A stretch of 64,000 bases of DNA from Zerene cesonia (lineage: Eukaryota; Arthropoda; Insecta; Lepidoptera; Pieridae). A program made the position numbers and the translations under genes. The notes under the pieces are model-generated. The model saw only the letters and a list, made by a program, of their open reading frames with translations, did not search any database and was not told the DNA's origin. The DNA lies in contig NC_052119.1 of NCBI RefSeq assembly GCF_012273895.1, forward strand, positions 6,519,990 through 6,583,989, given 5' to 3'. Shown here piece after piece: positions 49,116-61,094 of this stretch (position 1 is its first letter; each line of letters opens with the position of its first letter).

Positions 49116-50384
49116 CACAAAAGTATGATAGTGTTAGTTAATTCCACTAGAGCTTATTTAGATTTCACCTTATTTTTTTCAAAGTCCTTAGTCAAGGTTG
49201 AAGTGAACGATGATTGCTAAGTGCTAAATAATTTAGTTTCTCGTCACTTTTAATTCACAGTCACACTTAAATCATCATAACTTTACAAATTTTACCTATT
49301 TATTTTGTTCAATAAGTATCTAATAAACTTTAAGTGCAGTGAATCTTGAAAAACGAGTTTAAATTATAAGAACAAATGATCAAAACATTCCATAAAATTT
49401 GATTCTAATTCACAATCACAATTCAATTGCTTACGCAAAAAGCTTAACTATCGAAAACTGAAATCAATCACATTCTTGATCTGATAATACCAAATTAAAA
49501 GAATTAAAATGCCCTGTCAAAATTTCTTTATCTCACCAAAAGTTTCCCTCAATATCCATTTACGGAGGCGTGGCGGAATCAAAAAAGTCAATTTAATTAA
49601 AATCTCACATAAAGACGAAAGTTTGCGCGATAACGTCCCTCGCCGTATATTCAAACAAATCTAAAATGAGAAACTCTCCATCCATTTTGTTGGAAGTTTT
49701 ATCAGGAAGACGCAACGCCTATTTGTATACGTTCATTACTTGGCAACTTTGTTTTTCTACTCAATGTATTAAGGCAAGGACAGGTAGATGCAGATAAGGC
49801 CCTTTTAATAGGAATCCTTATGGGATCGTGTTTTGTCATTAAGTTAAGGTATACGACGTATGAAACTTCCATAAGAAGAGTTGTCATACGAATGTATCAA
49901 ATGAAACCAAAATTTAGAATTCCTGGTGGAGGTACTGAAGGTGCAGCTTACGCTCCTCATATTTTTATCTTAAGGACTTAGCTATGGAGGGGTATTACGA
50001 GTTTAAATATCCAATGATACCCAAGGACTTTCTGCAGTCTACGTCAATTAGTACATTGTATCACTTATCAATATAATTAAGTAAATTGAAAAAAGCTGCT
50101 AGGTACTTCTTTATAACACGCAACAATTACGTGTATTACACGTGCAAGTCCCTTGATTTACAATCTGCAATAATATGAGACAAAGCTTACCTAATCTAAT
50201 GCTAATTCTCTTTATGGAAGAGTCCAAAATCCTAAAATAAATATGATAACGAATTACTCAGGTACCTATTCAATTAAGGCTATTAATTTTAAATGTAGTC
50301 ACAAAAAATATCAAATACATCACATTTATAGTCTAAAATATAAAGTCATCTTCTCATATTTGTTAATTGTTCCAACTGCAGTAA

Positions 50385-50510
50385 AACTGGCCAACTGCGG
50401 GCTGGCAAATATCAGAGGTTGCCGAACTTTTGGTTCCTAGACGGTGACGTCACGATGTTTTCCTTCACCGATTGGATCAGTTATGATGTAAATAACACAT
50501 AATAAGAATG
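50385..50510 (-). mobile_element. Truncated SINE, same family as the 55.6-kb copy
   Basis: GGCCAACTGCGGGCTGGCAAA, CCGAACTTTTGGTTCCTAGAC and CACGATGTTTTCCTTCACCG align in order with 55650-55745. The tRNA-like head is missing. Confidence 0.6.
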
Positions 50511-50517
50511 TTGTATA

Positions 50518-50640
50518 TTGACTTCAAAAACAAAGTTTTCGTTTCGACCGTATTTTTGTGGGACTACTGCGACAGAACTTGGGACGGGGAGAACCGATTT
50601 TGATATATATATATTTTTTTAACTCACAACAACCCAGCGC
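50518..50640 (+). mobile_element. RTE-type 3' remnant
   Basis: GACTTCAAAAACAAAGTTTTCG, TTTCGACCGTATTTTTGTG and GGGGAGAACCGATTTTGATA keep the order seen at 36246-36400. Diverged copy. Confidence 0.45.
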
Positions 50641-51344
50641 AGATTAGCGTACCACGATAAATTGACTAACTCTTGTTTATTTATTACAAAATGTTTGTTA
50701 AAAATGTTACTAACTAAATAAATAACCTTTTATCCTACTAATTCGTTTTGCAAATGACAATATAAATTTGCACCAAACCTCACGGCTAATATAGAAAATA
50801 TATTGGCAGTTGCCTTTTCGCACTAATTTCACATACAGATGTTAATAATTGTTGCTATTATGATCTCTTCTCAATCATTTGTATAACTATTATTTAAAAA
50901 CATAGATAATTACAAAATGAGCGTATTTCCATAATTATGTAAAATGTACATGTTTATAAGTGTAGTAAAAATGCAATAATAAGAATCTGTTTCTAAATAC
51001 ATTAAAAAAAAATCGACTTCATTACTAACAGACTAAGATATAGAAACTTAAAATATAATAATAAAATGGGAAAACGTCTAGAACGAATAAACTAATACAA
51101 TTTTTAAGTGAAATTGATATATATTCTAGTACAGTATTGTAATGGATTCGGCTTCGTATTTCAAGATAACTGAAAATTCAATAAGAGGGACACACAAGGG
51201 TGGTAAAGGGCGGTAAAAGCCTACATGGTCAGTAGACCAAAGTAATGTTTGACGAGATATTAACGATCAGTTTAGGAAACGAACATAATCACAAGAATAG
51301 TATGTGATGCAAGATGACATCATTTTCTTTTTTAAATTTCTGCA

Positions 51345-51430
51345 GGACTCTAAAGGTGCAGTGGTAAGTAACCTTGGCTGCGCACCGTCGACAACCGGTT
51401 CGATTCTTGTATCTTTGATTCGTCTGGACA
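51345..51430 (+). mobile_element. SINE remnant with tRNA-like head
   Basis: GGTGCAGTGGTAAGTAACC followed by GCTGCGCACCGTCGACAACC and a B box GGTTCGATTC (51397-51406). The A and B box spacing suits a tRNA-derived promoter; no full body or target duplication is seen. Confidence 0.5.
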
Positions 51431-51932
51431 GGCAAAACGTAAATAATATGGAAGGTTCAAATTGAATAATATGTAAATGAATAAGAATTTATCTCATAAC
51501 TACACACATACATGTCTATACTGTTCTGGGACTCTAAGAATACTCTTAGATTCTTTGTTTTGTAAAAGGCAATGAGAATCTTTGTGTTTTAACATTATTT
51601 GAAAATCTTGTGTATCTTATTCGTCAATAAATATTAATAAAAATACACGTCGCATACGTTAAATTAAAAAAATTGTGCTTTTTTTATATTATGAATAGAA
51701 TGCGCATTCTTGTAATATCCCATAAAGGTATTTGGAGAGTCTGAAAAATATTCTAAATGTAATTTTACATTTTGCACTTCCTTAAAGGTTATCTAAACAA
51801 AATATTAAAATTTATCTCACGCACATGTCATATTTTAAAATTATAAAATAAACTACAGGAAACAAAAAGATTTAATCTTAATTATGTTTAGCGTATCTTC
51901 AATACCACAGTGCCAACATACAGACTTGAATA

Positions 51933-51965
51933 ATATAGCATAAAATAAGTTTATAAGACCTCAAT
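51933..51965 (+). promoter_or_regulatory. Possible core promoter of the JHBP-like gene
   Basis: An AT-rich TATAGCATAAAATAAG stretch lies about 25-30 bases before a TCAATG that loosely resembles an initiator, some 60-90 bases upstream of the start codon. An out-of-frame ATG at 51964 would lie at the very start of such a transcript. Weak motif evidence only. Confidence 0.22.
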
Positions 51966-52024
51966 GTCAATCCTCTTGGTCATAAAGAGATTTGAGACGA
52001 CGGAGGCCGGGTATCTCCGCGAAT

Positions 52025-55000
52025 ATGGGATCAATTTTATACCTATTGGTTTTATCCGTACTTATTAATTGTGTATATTCTAGTAAGTAATTAAAATTAT
52101 TATTTTTACAATTCCATATATTTATGTTTAAAATTTGATTAAATTGAAAAATATTATTTTGCCAATCACAAACGTAAACTCACTATTCTAATAGATTATA
52201 GTTATGATATAATATTTTTTGTTTTAATGTGGAAGCTTGAAAACTTGTAGATCAATATTTAATAAATATTTAAAACAAAAATTCGCTTGCATTGTAAGTA
52301 CAATCACATAATGCAAGTGATTTTAATAAATACAGCGTTTGTTTATATTCATGAATATTAAGTGTCAATAAATAATATGTAAATGTTTGAGCTGTCATTT
52401 AGATTTTAAAGATCATTGTGATCAGTTGAAAAAAAAGAGTGGGAAGTTATTTTAATTACAGACATATTGTAAATTGCAATAGAAAAACATGAAGAGCTAC
52501 TAAAAAGATTTGCCAGCTAATTTATCCTGTAAGTTCAGTAAAAAGAAAAGGATTATTAAAATGATGGTATGCAGGTACCATAGTTACATAAATATTTCAG
52601 TAGTTCACAGGGGGTAGAAATAAACGAACCGGATATATTATGTGAAGATATATTACTTGTAATGGTTAGATATGGATAAGGTAGGTATCATCAAAATTGT
52701 AATTCATTATCACATTTTTGCTAGGAATTTACCTCTTTGTTCATAGAACAGTCTTAAATAAGATGTTCTATCAATTAACTCAAAATTGTTACGTGCTCAA
52801 TTAGTTATTTTACATTTCGTTATTTTTATGGCTTATTATTTTTAGTTAAGTGTTAACATTCTAACTTCTCAATAAACATGAATTTTGTAATTTATAACAC
52901 ACTAGCTGCGCCCCGCGGTTTCGCCCGCGTAAGTCCGTATCCCGTAGGGATATTGGGATAAAAAGATTGCCTAAGTATATGTTATTCCAGTTGTCCACCT
53001 ATCTACGTACCAAATTTCATTGCAATTGGTTCTGTAGTTTTTGCGTGAAAGAGCAACAAACACACAAACATCCTTACAAACTTTCGCATTTATAATATTA
53101 GTAGGACTAGCGCTCCGCTTCGGCTTCGCCCGTGGTACATATATAGCCTATAGCTTTCCTCAATAAATGGGCTATCAAACACTAAAATAATTTTTCAAAT
53201 CGGACCAAGTTCCTGAGATTAGTGAGTTCAAACAAACAAACAAACAAACTCTTCAGCTCTATAATATTATTAGTATAGATGATAAGGGAGGTTTCCCTTA
53301 TTTGTTATGCAACATGTATCTACATACTAATGTCCACCACTTTATATTAAAAATCTTTTAACGTTCGTTATAATTTCAGCGTCTGTTCTCTCACCATGCA
53401 AACAGGATGACTCGAGATGTTTAGAAAACTCCATAAATGCAGCAATACCAACGCTTTTTTCTGCGAATCCCGAACTTGGGGTTGAATCATCTGATCCTCT
53501 GAATGTAGGATTTATTGAGGGAGATCTCTCCATAATTAAATACAAGTTTAATAACGCTGTCGTAAAAGGATTTAAACAATGCACCGTTTCAAATGTGAAG
53601 TAAGTGTTTTTTACAAAAAATGCTAACAAAGGATAGTTCCACGTAATTATTCCGTATAAAGTGTAATCTATTCTATACATGTAATAAAATAGTAACCAGA
53701 CTATTTCTGTACATTCAATATTTTTTCAAACTAAAACTCAAACATTTATTTATTCAATTAGACTTCTTAAAGCACTTTTTCATTAGAGTAAACTAACTGT
53801 GTATTTTAGACCCCAAAACAATACTGAGTAAAAATTGATTCTGCTTGTCAGTTTCTCTACTTGTTTATTTGTATGGGCGTCAAATACGTAAGTATGAAAT
53901 TTTATTTCAATTATAGCTATAGCATATCATTCCAGAACCGATATCAACGCATTAAAGTTCCACTTAGACGTAAACTGTCCGTGGTACGAACTTTCTGGAG
54001 ACTACACGATATCTGGACGTCTCATCGTCTTACCCGTTGAGGGAGCAGGCACATTTCAAATGTCATCCAGTAAGTGTGATTATAAAAATTTTGTATTTTC
54101 TTGCTATGTGGACAAATTCGACCTTAATATATAATCTTATGTACGTTCTTCTGATAAGTTATAGCTTTAGTTCTCCCCTGTCACTAGATCAAAACAAAAA
54201 AAACATATTATGTAGCATATCCGTCATGTAATGTCATGTCTTCGATATCTCTACTATAAAAGGGGTGTTAATTTCATCATAACGTTTGTGATATCAATAG
54301 CATATGTGTTTGTGATATTAATTGGATATTTTATAAGAGTATAAAGATGCAAAAGGGCATCTTCAAACTACTACGGAAATAGTCTGCCACTAATTTCATT
54401 GAACATTAATAATTATTCATCACTAGACGCTCGTCCCTGGTCCACCCGGATTTGAAGATTCCTGTTTTATTGCAATGGAGCATTTAATCGGTATAAAATT
54501 ATCCTAGCACCCAAGACAGCTCACACTCTTTCTGTATAATAAATTTCATCAAAATACGTTCAGTAGTTTCAGCATGATTGACGGACAAACATCCAAACAA
54601 CCAAACTTTCACATTTATAATATTAGTGTGAGTGTGATTATAAACATCAGCCCATATTTGTACTACTGAAACAATGACAACAATATTCTATTCTGTAAAT
54701 ACTCCGATGCGACTTAACGTTATAATATGAACCTGCTAGGCTAGGAGGAAGATATGTAACTTTATTAACCTTACGTCAAAACATGTTTGACTTCTAAATG
54801 AATGTTATTTTTCTTATTTTTATTCTTAACAAGTACCTATTATTTTGTTTAATAAAAAACGATACAAGCTTGAGGTACGTTATTTTATACTTGTTTTTAT
54901 GAAACTGCGTTAGGTATGCGTTTTGCAAAGTAACATTTATTTAATAAATAATGTGTTCCAATCTTCCTCATACGTTTTTGTGGTGTTTATGAATATATTA

Positions 55001-56131
55001 CGTACAATAATTTAATCATTACATTAAACTTAAATACCCAAAATTTATTTTCAGCCAAATATAAGACTATTGTGGATGGTGAATTGAAGAAAACGCAAGG
55101 AGCAGATGGGAAAAATTACATAACAATTAAAAACATAAAACTAAAGAACGAAGCTCTCGGTCCCATTAAATTTGACTTTAAAAATTTGTTCAATGGCCAA
55201 AAAGACTTATGTGAGTATTATATATATTTTATTAACCTATCTCGAAAACGATGATGTGATGAGGTTTTCGATTCGTGTGATTTTGTTTTGTTTTATTACT
55301 TCGTGGATTTCAACCGATTGACGTGTTTGTTTTTGTGTTTAATGGGAAATCGTTGTCATTTAGTCCCATTTTGGAATCTGGTGCACTACCACCACACCCT
55401 TCCCTCGGGACGTTGAGTAGCTTGAAGTTTATTTACAAAAAAATATCTAATTTATGAAGGTAAATGAAAAAAAAAATTTTTCATGCATACACGAAACGAC
55501 TGGACTGATGAAATTTTGTAAGCTGACTTGTACCGGGACCTCAACACTGAGTAATTACTGCTCAACTTCATCATCATCAGCCCATACATGTTCCCACTGT
55601 TGGGACATAGGCCTCCTATGAGGGTTCAGGCCATGATCCACCACGCTGGCCAAGTGCGGGTTGGCAGATGTCGCATGTCGTCGAACTTTTTGATTCTTGG
55701 ACATGCCGGTTTCCTCACGATGTTTTCCCCTTCACCGTTTTAAGCAGTGGTGATGTTATCCACATGTGCAGATAAATTGAAAAATCAATTTATTTCCTGC
55801 ACGCTCGCCCGGTCTCGAACCCCGACTTATCGATTTTGAAGTCCGAGGTTCTCACCACTGAGCCACCACTGCTCAACTTACAAAGTGTTATTAAATTGTT
55901 ATATAATATTATTCTTCCAAATAACTAACCTACAAATAGCCCCTAAATATAAAAGCCATAATTTGTTTGTACATTTCAGCCGACGCAGTCCACAAATTCG
56001 CTAATGAAAATTGGAAAGAAGTAGCAAATCTCGTACAAGACCCTGTATTTTACGCAAACTTCAAAAAAATGGTATCAAATGTGAACAAATATTTGAAAAC
56101 TATCCCTCTAGAAGACATAATATTACAATAA
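52025..56131 (+). CDS. Secreted JHBP/takeout family protein, five exons
   Basis: Exons 52025-52082, 53380-53599, 53936-54069, 55055-55210 and 55980-56131 join to 720 bases, 239 residues plus stop. All introns are GT-AG (GTAAGT three times, GTGAGT once; acceptors TTTCAG or TTCCAG) and the phases agree. Residues 1-19 form a signal peptide (MGSILYLLVLSVLINCVYS). C26 and C33 have the seven-residue spacing of the first disulfide of juvenile hormone binding proteins. ELGVESSDPLNV matches the family's conserved segment. C87 and C107 could form a second bond. The length is usual for takeout-type proteins (about 240-250). Family members are extracellular carriers of small hydrophobic ligands; true juvenile hormone binding cannot be inferred. 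Introns 1, 3 and 4 contain mobile elements; the 336-base intron 2 does not. No canonical AATAAA follows closely. Confidence 0.93.
52902..53106 (-). mobile_element. Non-autonomous Helitron, Lep1-like, in intron 1
   Basis: Complete on the minus strand: TCCTACTAATATTATAAATG to GCGGGCGAAACCGCGGGGCG..CTAG. It inserted in intron 1 of the JHBP-like gene, opposite to its transcription. Its 5' end directly touches the 3' CTAG of the next element. Confidence 0.88.
53107..53279 (-). mobile_element. Second Helitron family member, abutting the first
   Basis: On the minus strand it runs from TCTATACTAATAATATTATAG to CGGGCGAAGCCGAAGCGGAG..CTAG. It is the same family as 17080-17253. An (ACAA)n-type tract is at 53229-53249. 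The next base outward is the expected A. Confidence 0.82.
54423..54631 (-). mobile_element. Non-autonomous Helitron in intron 3
   Basis: On the minus strand it starts TCACACTAATATTATAAATG and ends with CTAG at 54423-54426. The body includes CATCAAAATACGTTCAGTAG. A related start lies at the end of the window (63977). Confidence 0.75.
55569..55867 (-). mobile_element. tRNA-headed SINE (family 3) in intron 4
   Basis: On the minus strand an A box (TGGCTCAGTGG, 55855-55865) and B box (GGTTCGAGACC, 55811-55821) form a tRNA-like head. The body follows, with a tail reading GGGCTGATGATGATGA. A 12-bp duplication (ACTGCTCAACTT) flanks it at 55557-55568 and 55868-55879. The ATG-repeat tail is shared with lepidopteran LINEs and suggests which enzymes mobilise it. 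Truncated relatives are at 50385 and 48960. Confidence 0.9.
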
Positions 56132-56294
56132 CTTCAAACGAAACGAAAATAACGTGTGTTACGTAACCAGAAATTGAATACAGATGATGTTGATGTGTTT
56201 GACTTTATTTGCTGCTATTTTTAACATAGCATAATAATTAATAAGTGATACCTCTTTTACCTCTAACAACAAAACTGCTTTAATAATAATAACA

Positions 56295-56965
56295 ATAAGC
56301 CCGCTGAGCACCTTGTGGCGAGGTGACGGGGAGTAGCGCCCCCGAGGTCCTTAGTTCTCCCGGGGGAGATCCCTGTCCTCACCTCCGGACTGTCTCGGTG
56401 GCAGTTCGAAGTGAACAATGACGAGGTTCAGGATCCCCCACCTCTGCCTTGCCTTAATTGACTCCGTCCAGAGCGGAGATGCAAGAGCTATATGCTCGTG
56501 GGTGGAAGTGTATAATGGCGTAATAGCGGGGAAACCCAATCCGGGCCTGCGGGCCCGCGATGGTGAATCCGGTGCCGCACCTTGTTGCCATTTTAGGTAA
56601 CTTTTTTGGGAGCCCATCGACCGAACTGGCAAGTCATCGTCTGCCACTATTTTTCAATTTTTCGAAGTTGAAAAGGCAGACGCCCATAGTTTTTCTTAGA
56701 CCCAACCTACCAATCCTTCGAACATCCCCTTTCCATGGCCCAGCTTTGTTACGTTCAATTTTTTTGCAATAGTCCTATATCGGCCGCAGACTGCCCATGG
56801 CTGTATCTCTATAGTGCAGTCATGGGCAGGCTGCGACTGGTGTTCCACAACACATTAAATTCTCTAAAGGGCCTCTGCGTGTTGGATCTGTGTCCCCACG
56901 TAAGCCTTCCAAAAGACCGGGTGCTTTCCTTCTGGAGGTACCCGAGTATTTTGGAGAGATACACA
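56295..56965. mobile_element. GC-rich mobile element fragment, class unknown
   Basis: About 670 bases far richer in G and C than anything nearby, with sharp edges. AAT-type repeats lie on both sides (TTAATAATAATAACAATAAG on the left, ATAATAATAATAATC on the right). The longest open stretch is on the minus strand at 56351-56647 (98 codons, ending ELPPRQSGGEDRDLPREN). It is broken by stops upstream and is not a recognised domain. The abrupt composition change and AAT-rich borders suggest the 3' part of a non-LTR element, orientation unclear. Confidence 0.5.
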
Positions 56966-57461
56966 TAATAATAATAATCTTTATTTGCATAAACACGGTT
57001 CTCAGAAATCAAACGGTAAATAGCAGATAATGCTTTAAATAAAATAGTTTTAGCCATCTTCAAATAGATTCAAGAGACTCCATTTAAACAGAGAGGTTCT
57101 TTTATGTGATATTTGTATGATTTTGCTGTTCAATAGATTTATGTAATACTTAAACTAACCGAAGATAAAAAGAGACAAAAGCAGCGACATTATTCAATAC
57201 TGCACCTATTGGATTTAGCGCTATGATCTAGGTTAACGTTCTTATAACCTTCCTTGATAACATGCAAAAGCAAAAGGCTTATTGCATGGACAGACTGACA
57301 GACTGTCAGTCTGCTCGCGACCACGCTCTCTGTAAAGTGTTCGAAACGTGATTTGATAATGTTCTTGCTCCTTCCGTCGGCAGATAGACAGACGAACATC
57401 CTAAAGCAATAATAATTCGAAAACTATAGCCGTACTTAGTTACGACTCTGCGTTGAGTAGT

Positions 57462-57650
57462 ATTAAAGTCCCGTGTCCCTTAGTGGGGTATGGGGCAGAT
57501 GCTGTACATCTTTTTCACTGATCGATTTTCTTTACGGAAAAGTAAGTGATCAGACTTTTGTGTCCTGCCAGAGCGAGTAATTTTTTTTTGCATCCCCACC
57601 GGGAATTGAACCCAGGACGTTAACCACGGCACCAAAGAGGTTTGGTCATA
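57462..57650 (-). mobile_element. SINE family 1 with a 22-base deletion in its head
   Basis: Matches 33558-33769 in reverse orientation through most of its body (GGGACACGGGACTT end, TGATCGATTTTC, CAGGACACAAAAG). The A-box side (TTGGTGCCGTGGTTAAC) joins directly to the B-box side (GTCCTGGGTTCAATTCCCGG). The 22 bases between them that the other copy has are missing. The B box is also altered (GGTTCAATTCC). No target duplication was found. Confidence 0.85.
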
Positions 57651-58525
57651 CTGTACCTGTTTTGTGCAATATAATTAAATTACAACTACACCTATAAGAG
57701 ATAATATATTCGTAAACTTCGAGGAATATTAAAGGAATCATCTCATATCATAAAAGACTGAAACTCACTTTTATCTTAGTAGTAAGTAAATCTATGTGTG
57801 AATACAATTTTATGTAGATACCATACAATAATGTGTGTTGGTAACGAAGTTGCTATACAAAGCTCATAAGCTTATATCCCAGTACACTCGTTAACTATTT
57901 ATCTCATATTACACATAACAGACAGAGATTTAAACTATTCAACAGAACGTTCACAATTCCTAGACTAGAAGTACAGTATGTGTAGGAATGTACAATCTAA
58001 CTCCATATAATGCCGCAAATGGGTCAACAAAGCCCCAATAGTTTAGATGAAACTTTGAATAGTTACCGCCTAGACCCATTATTAACTTAGAGAGTTTCAC
58101 ATGCACTAAGTGAAGGAGGAACTTGAGTTCCGATTAATTTACTTGGAACGATATATTTGCACATTAAGAGTACATTACAACTTGGATTGCTGCGTTCTGG
58201 AAATACATTTCATGTCAGATTTTAAATCTATTATTTTATTAAGTGCTAGTTTTCTCGAAACTAATGTGAAACGCGAAATAATTGTTTGCTGCAAAATGCG
58301 AATTCATGAAATATCATAGTGCCAACTTAGTTCAACTTCCCCCGAAATGAAGTGTTTTGAAAACAAGCTACAGAGCATAATCTTGTTTTTTTTTTTGAAG
58401 AACCTTATCTATATCATGATCCTAAAGAAAAACATATTATTATTTACGTAACAAGAAAAAGAAGCTAACAAAACGAACGCATACTCATTCATTTAAAATA
58501 AGAACTTAGCTTATTTAAATTATTA

Positions 58526-58630
58526 CTAGCTGTGACCCGCGGTTGAAACCGCGTAAGTCCGTATTCCGTAGGAATATCGGTATAAAAAGTGCACATATGT
58601 TATTTCAGTTGTCCAGCTATCTACGAAGCA
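58526..58630 (-). mobile_element. Truncated Lep1-like Helitron
   Basis: CTAGCTGTGACCCGCGGTTG to CCAGCTATCTACG matches the 3' half of the family. It breaks off where the RTE-like sequence begins at about 58631, so that element probably inserted into or replaced the rest. Confidence 0.7.
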
Positions 58631-58821
58631 AAATAGTATTATTATTCACCAATAGATGTCAGGAAAAAAAACACGAATATGACATTTTCTAAAAAAGATT
58701 TCTAGCTAGATCGATTTATCGCCCCCGAAACCCCGTATATACTAAATTTCATGAAAATCGTTGGAGCCGATTCCGAGATTCCAATTATATATATATATAT
58801 ACAAGAATTGCTCGTTTAAAG
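58631..58821 (+). mobile_element. RTE-like 3' end, left arm of a large inverted repeat
   Basis: AATAGTATTATTATTCACCAATAGATG, then CGATTTATCGCCCCCGAAACC, CATGAAAATCGTTGGAGCC and an (AT)n run, ending ACAAGAATTGCTCGTTTAAAG. The same sequence appears inverted at 60167-60391, and its last 24 bases appear inverted at 59091-59114. This arm lacks about 50 bases present in the other. Confidence 0.65.
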
Positions 58822-59166
58822 GTATAAGATAGTAGACTTATTGCGGGAACTAATTAGTTACTAGTATAGTTATTTAATGTTTTTAAATTTTAAAGAAAAA
58901 TTATACAGAAGATTTGGTTAAATATTAGCAAAAATTTATATAATATATGAAAGGGATTCTTACATTCCTACTGAAAACAAATCGCAACAAATTATTTGCG
59001 CCTTGCATTAATTCACACATTAATCTTCTAACGACGTTTAATGTCAGATATATATTAATCTTCAACAAATAATCTATATAAATCTTACATCTTTAAACGA
59101 GCAATTCTTGTATACCTAGTCTTGCCATAAATATTGTAATAAAGAAAAAAGAAAATTGTTAACTGC

Positions 59167-60166
59167 NNNNNNNNNNNNNNNNNNNNNNNNNNNNNNNNNN
59201 NNNNNNNNNNNNNNNNNNNNNNNNNNNNNNNNNNNNNNNNNNNNNNNNNNNNNNNNNNNNNNNNNNNNNNNNNNNNNNNNNNNNNNNNNNNNNNNNNNNN
59301 NNNNNNNNNNNNNNNNNNNNNNNNNNNNNNNNNNNNNNNNNNNNNNNNNNNNNNNNNNNNNNNNNNNNNNNNNNNNNNNNNNNNNNNNNNNNNNNNNNNN
59401 NNNNNNNNNNNNNNNNNNNNNNNNNNNNNNNNNNNNNNNNNNNNNNNNNNNNNNNNNNNNNNNNNNNNNNNNNNNNNNNNNNNNNNNNNNNNNNNNNNNN
59501 NNNNNNNNNNNNNNNNNNNNNNNNNNNNNNNNNNNNNNNNNNNNNNNNNNNNNNNNNNNNNNNNNNNNNNNNNNNNNNNNNNNNNNNNNNNNNNNNNNNN
59601 NNNNNNNNNNNNNNNNNNNNNNNNNNNNNNNNNNNNNNNNNNNNNNNNNNNNNNNNNNNNNNNNNNNNNNNNNNNNNNNNNNNNNNNNNNNNNNNNNNNN
59701 NNNNNNNNNNNNNNNNNNNNNNNNNNNNNNNNNNNNNNNNNNNNNNNNNNNNNNNNNNNNNNNNNNNNNNNNNNNNNNNNNNNNNNNNNNNNNNNNNNNN
59801 NNNNNNNNNNNNNNNNNNNNNNNNNNNNNNNNNNNNNNNNNNNNNNNNNNNNNNNNNNNNNNNNNNNNNNNNNNNNNNNNNNNNNNNNNNNNNNNNNNNN
59901 NNNNNNNNNNNNNNNNNNNNNNNNNNNNNNNNNNNNNNNNNNNNNNNNNNNNNNNNNNNNNNNNNNNNNNNNNNNNNNNNNNNNNNNNNNNNNNNNNNNN
60001 NNNNNNNNNNNNNNNNNNNNNNNNNNNNNNNNNNNNNNNNNNNNNNNNNNNNNNNNNNNNNNNNNNNNNNNNNNNNNNNNNNNNNNNNNNNNNNNNNNNN
60101 NNNNNNNNNNNNNNNNNNNNNNNNNNNNNNNNNNNNNNNNNNNNNNNNNNNNNNNNNNNNNNNNNN
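59167..60166. other. Assembly gap of 1000 N
   Basis: A nominal-size gap lying inside the right arm of the inverted repeat, next to an (AT)n run. Confidence 0.95.
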
Positions 60167-60391
60167 ATATATATATATAATCTCGGAATCGGCTTCAACG
60201 ATTTTCATGAAATTTAGTATATAGGGGGTTTCGGGGGCGATAAATCGACCTAGCTAGGAATCTTTTTTAGGAAATGTCACATTCGTGTTTTATCGACTTA
60301 AACTAATTAACAAATAGGAGGCGTTTGAGTAGTCCCAATTTATTATGACTCTTCCAGACATCTATTGGCGAATAATAATACTATTTTTTGG
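60167..60391 (-). mobile_element. RTE-like 3' end, right arm of the inverted repeat
   Basis: Inverted copy of 58631-58800: on the minus strand AATAGTATTATTATTCGCC, CGATTTATCGCCCCCGAAACC, CATGAAAATCGTTGAAGCCG and (AT)n. It is less deleted than the left arm. The arm probably continues through the gap to 59091. Confidence 0.65.
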
Positions 60392-61094
60392 CGAATAATT
60401 AAAGTTCCAGCAGATGGCGTTGTTAAGTAACGAAGTCAATGAGTGTTTGCTTTGAGGTTAGACTAATTGTTTATATTTTTTGTGTCATCTTAATGCACGT
60501 GTTCACTTAAAAATGCCCAAACGATCTTGGAAAAAAAACGCTTATAAACAATCTAACTTCACGAAGTCGTCTCACCGACCCAGCAAAGCTCGGTCATCCA
60601 GGTACTCAATTTTAAATGGGACAACATGGGAGGCACCAGATTTCAGCGTGCATAATAACAGTTCTTTTATATACATAATTATGACATTTAGGTTTTAAAT
60701 TTCTTAGTATCACTGGTCAAACATGACACCTGAGGGTATATAAAAATATAAACTATATAAAAAGTTAGTGCGGAAAAATACCTAAGACATATTTAAAAAA
60801 GTAACAATATATAGAAAACTTTCGGTAGTAGTACTCTCTATGCCTTAATCGGCTATTTCCATTCATGAATGATTAAAAAGTGCGTCTTTAATATATATCA
60901 GAAATACAATAGGGTCAAAGTTGACAGTTAATGAAAACTACAGCTCTTTTCCGGGTCCATTCGTATCGTGTGTATAAAGCTTCCTTACCTCAATATTGCT
61001 TTTATAATTCTTAAAATCTAAGGCATTTTGATAATCCACTTCTCTAAATCTGAACGCATTAGTAACAATTTCAAAAGAGTCGCATCATATTTTA

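Larger units (their letters stand above)
29647..51932. other. Intergenic DNA with many short mobile elements
   Basis: About 22 kb without a recognisable host gene. Supported contents are the SINEs, Helitrons, MITE and RTE remnants listed separately. Reading frames here are short and resemble nothing known; the longest (30110-30469, minus, 119 codons) is hydrophobic, AT-driven and lacks a recognisable domain. A GC-richer patch at 31790-31875 and another at 37800-37960 contain no identifiable signal. A CRE/TCF-like motif cluster is at 39832-39860. Confidence 0.55.

Noticed and set aside
59116..60217. Long open frames of about 350 codons on both strands
   Set aside because: They consist almost entirely of N bases from the assembly gap.
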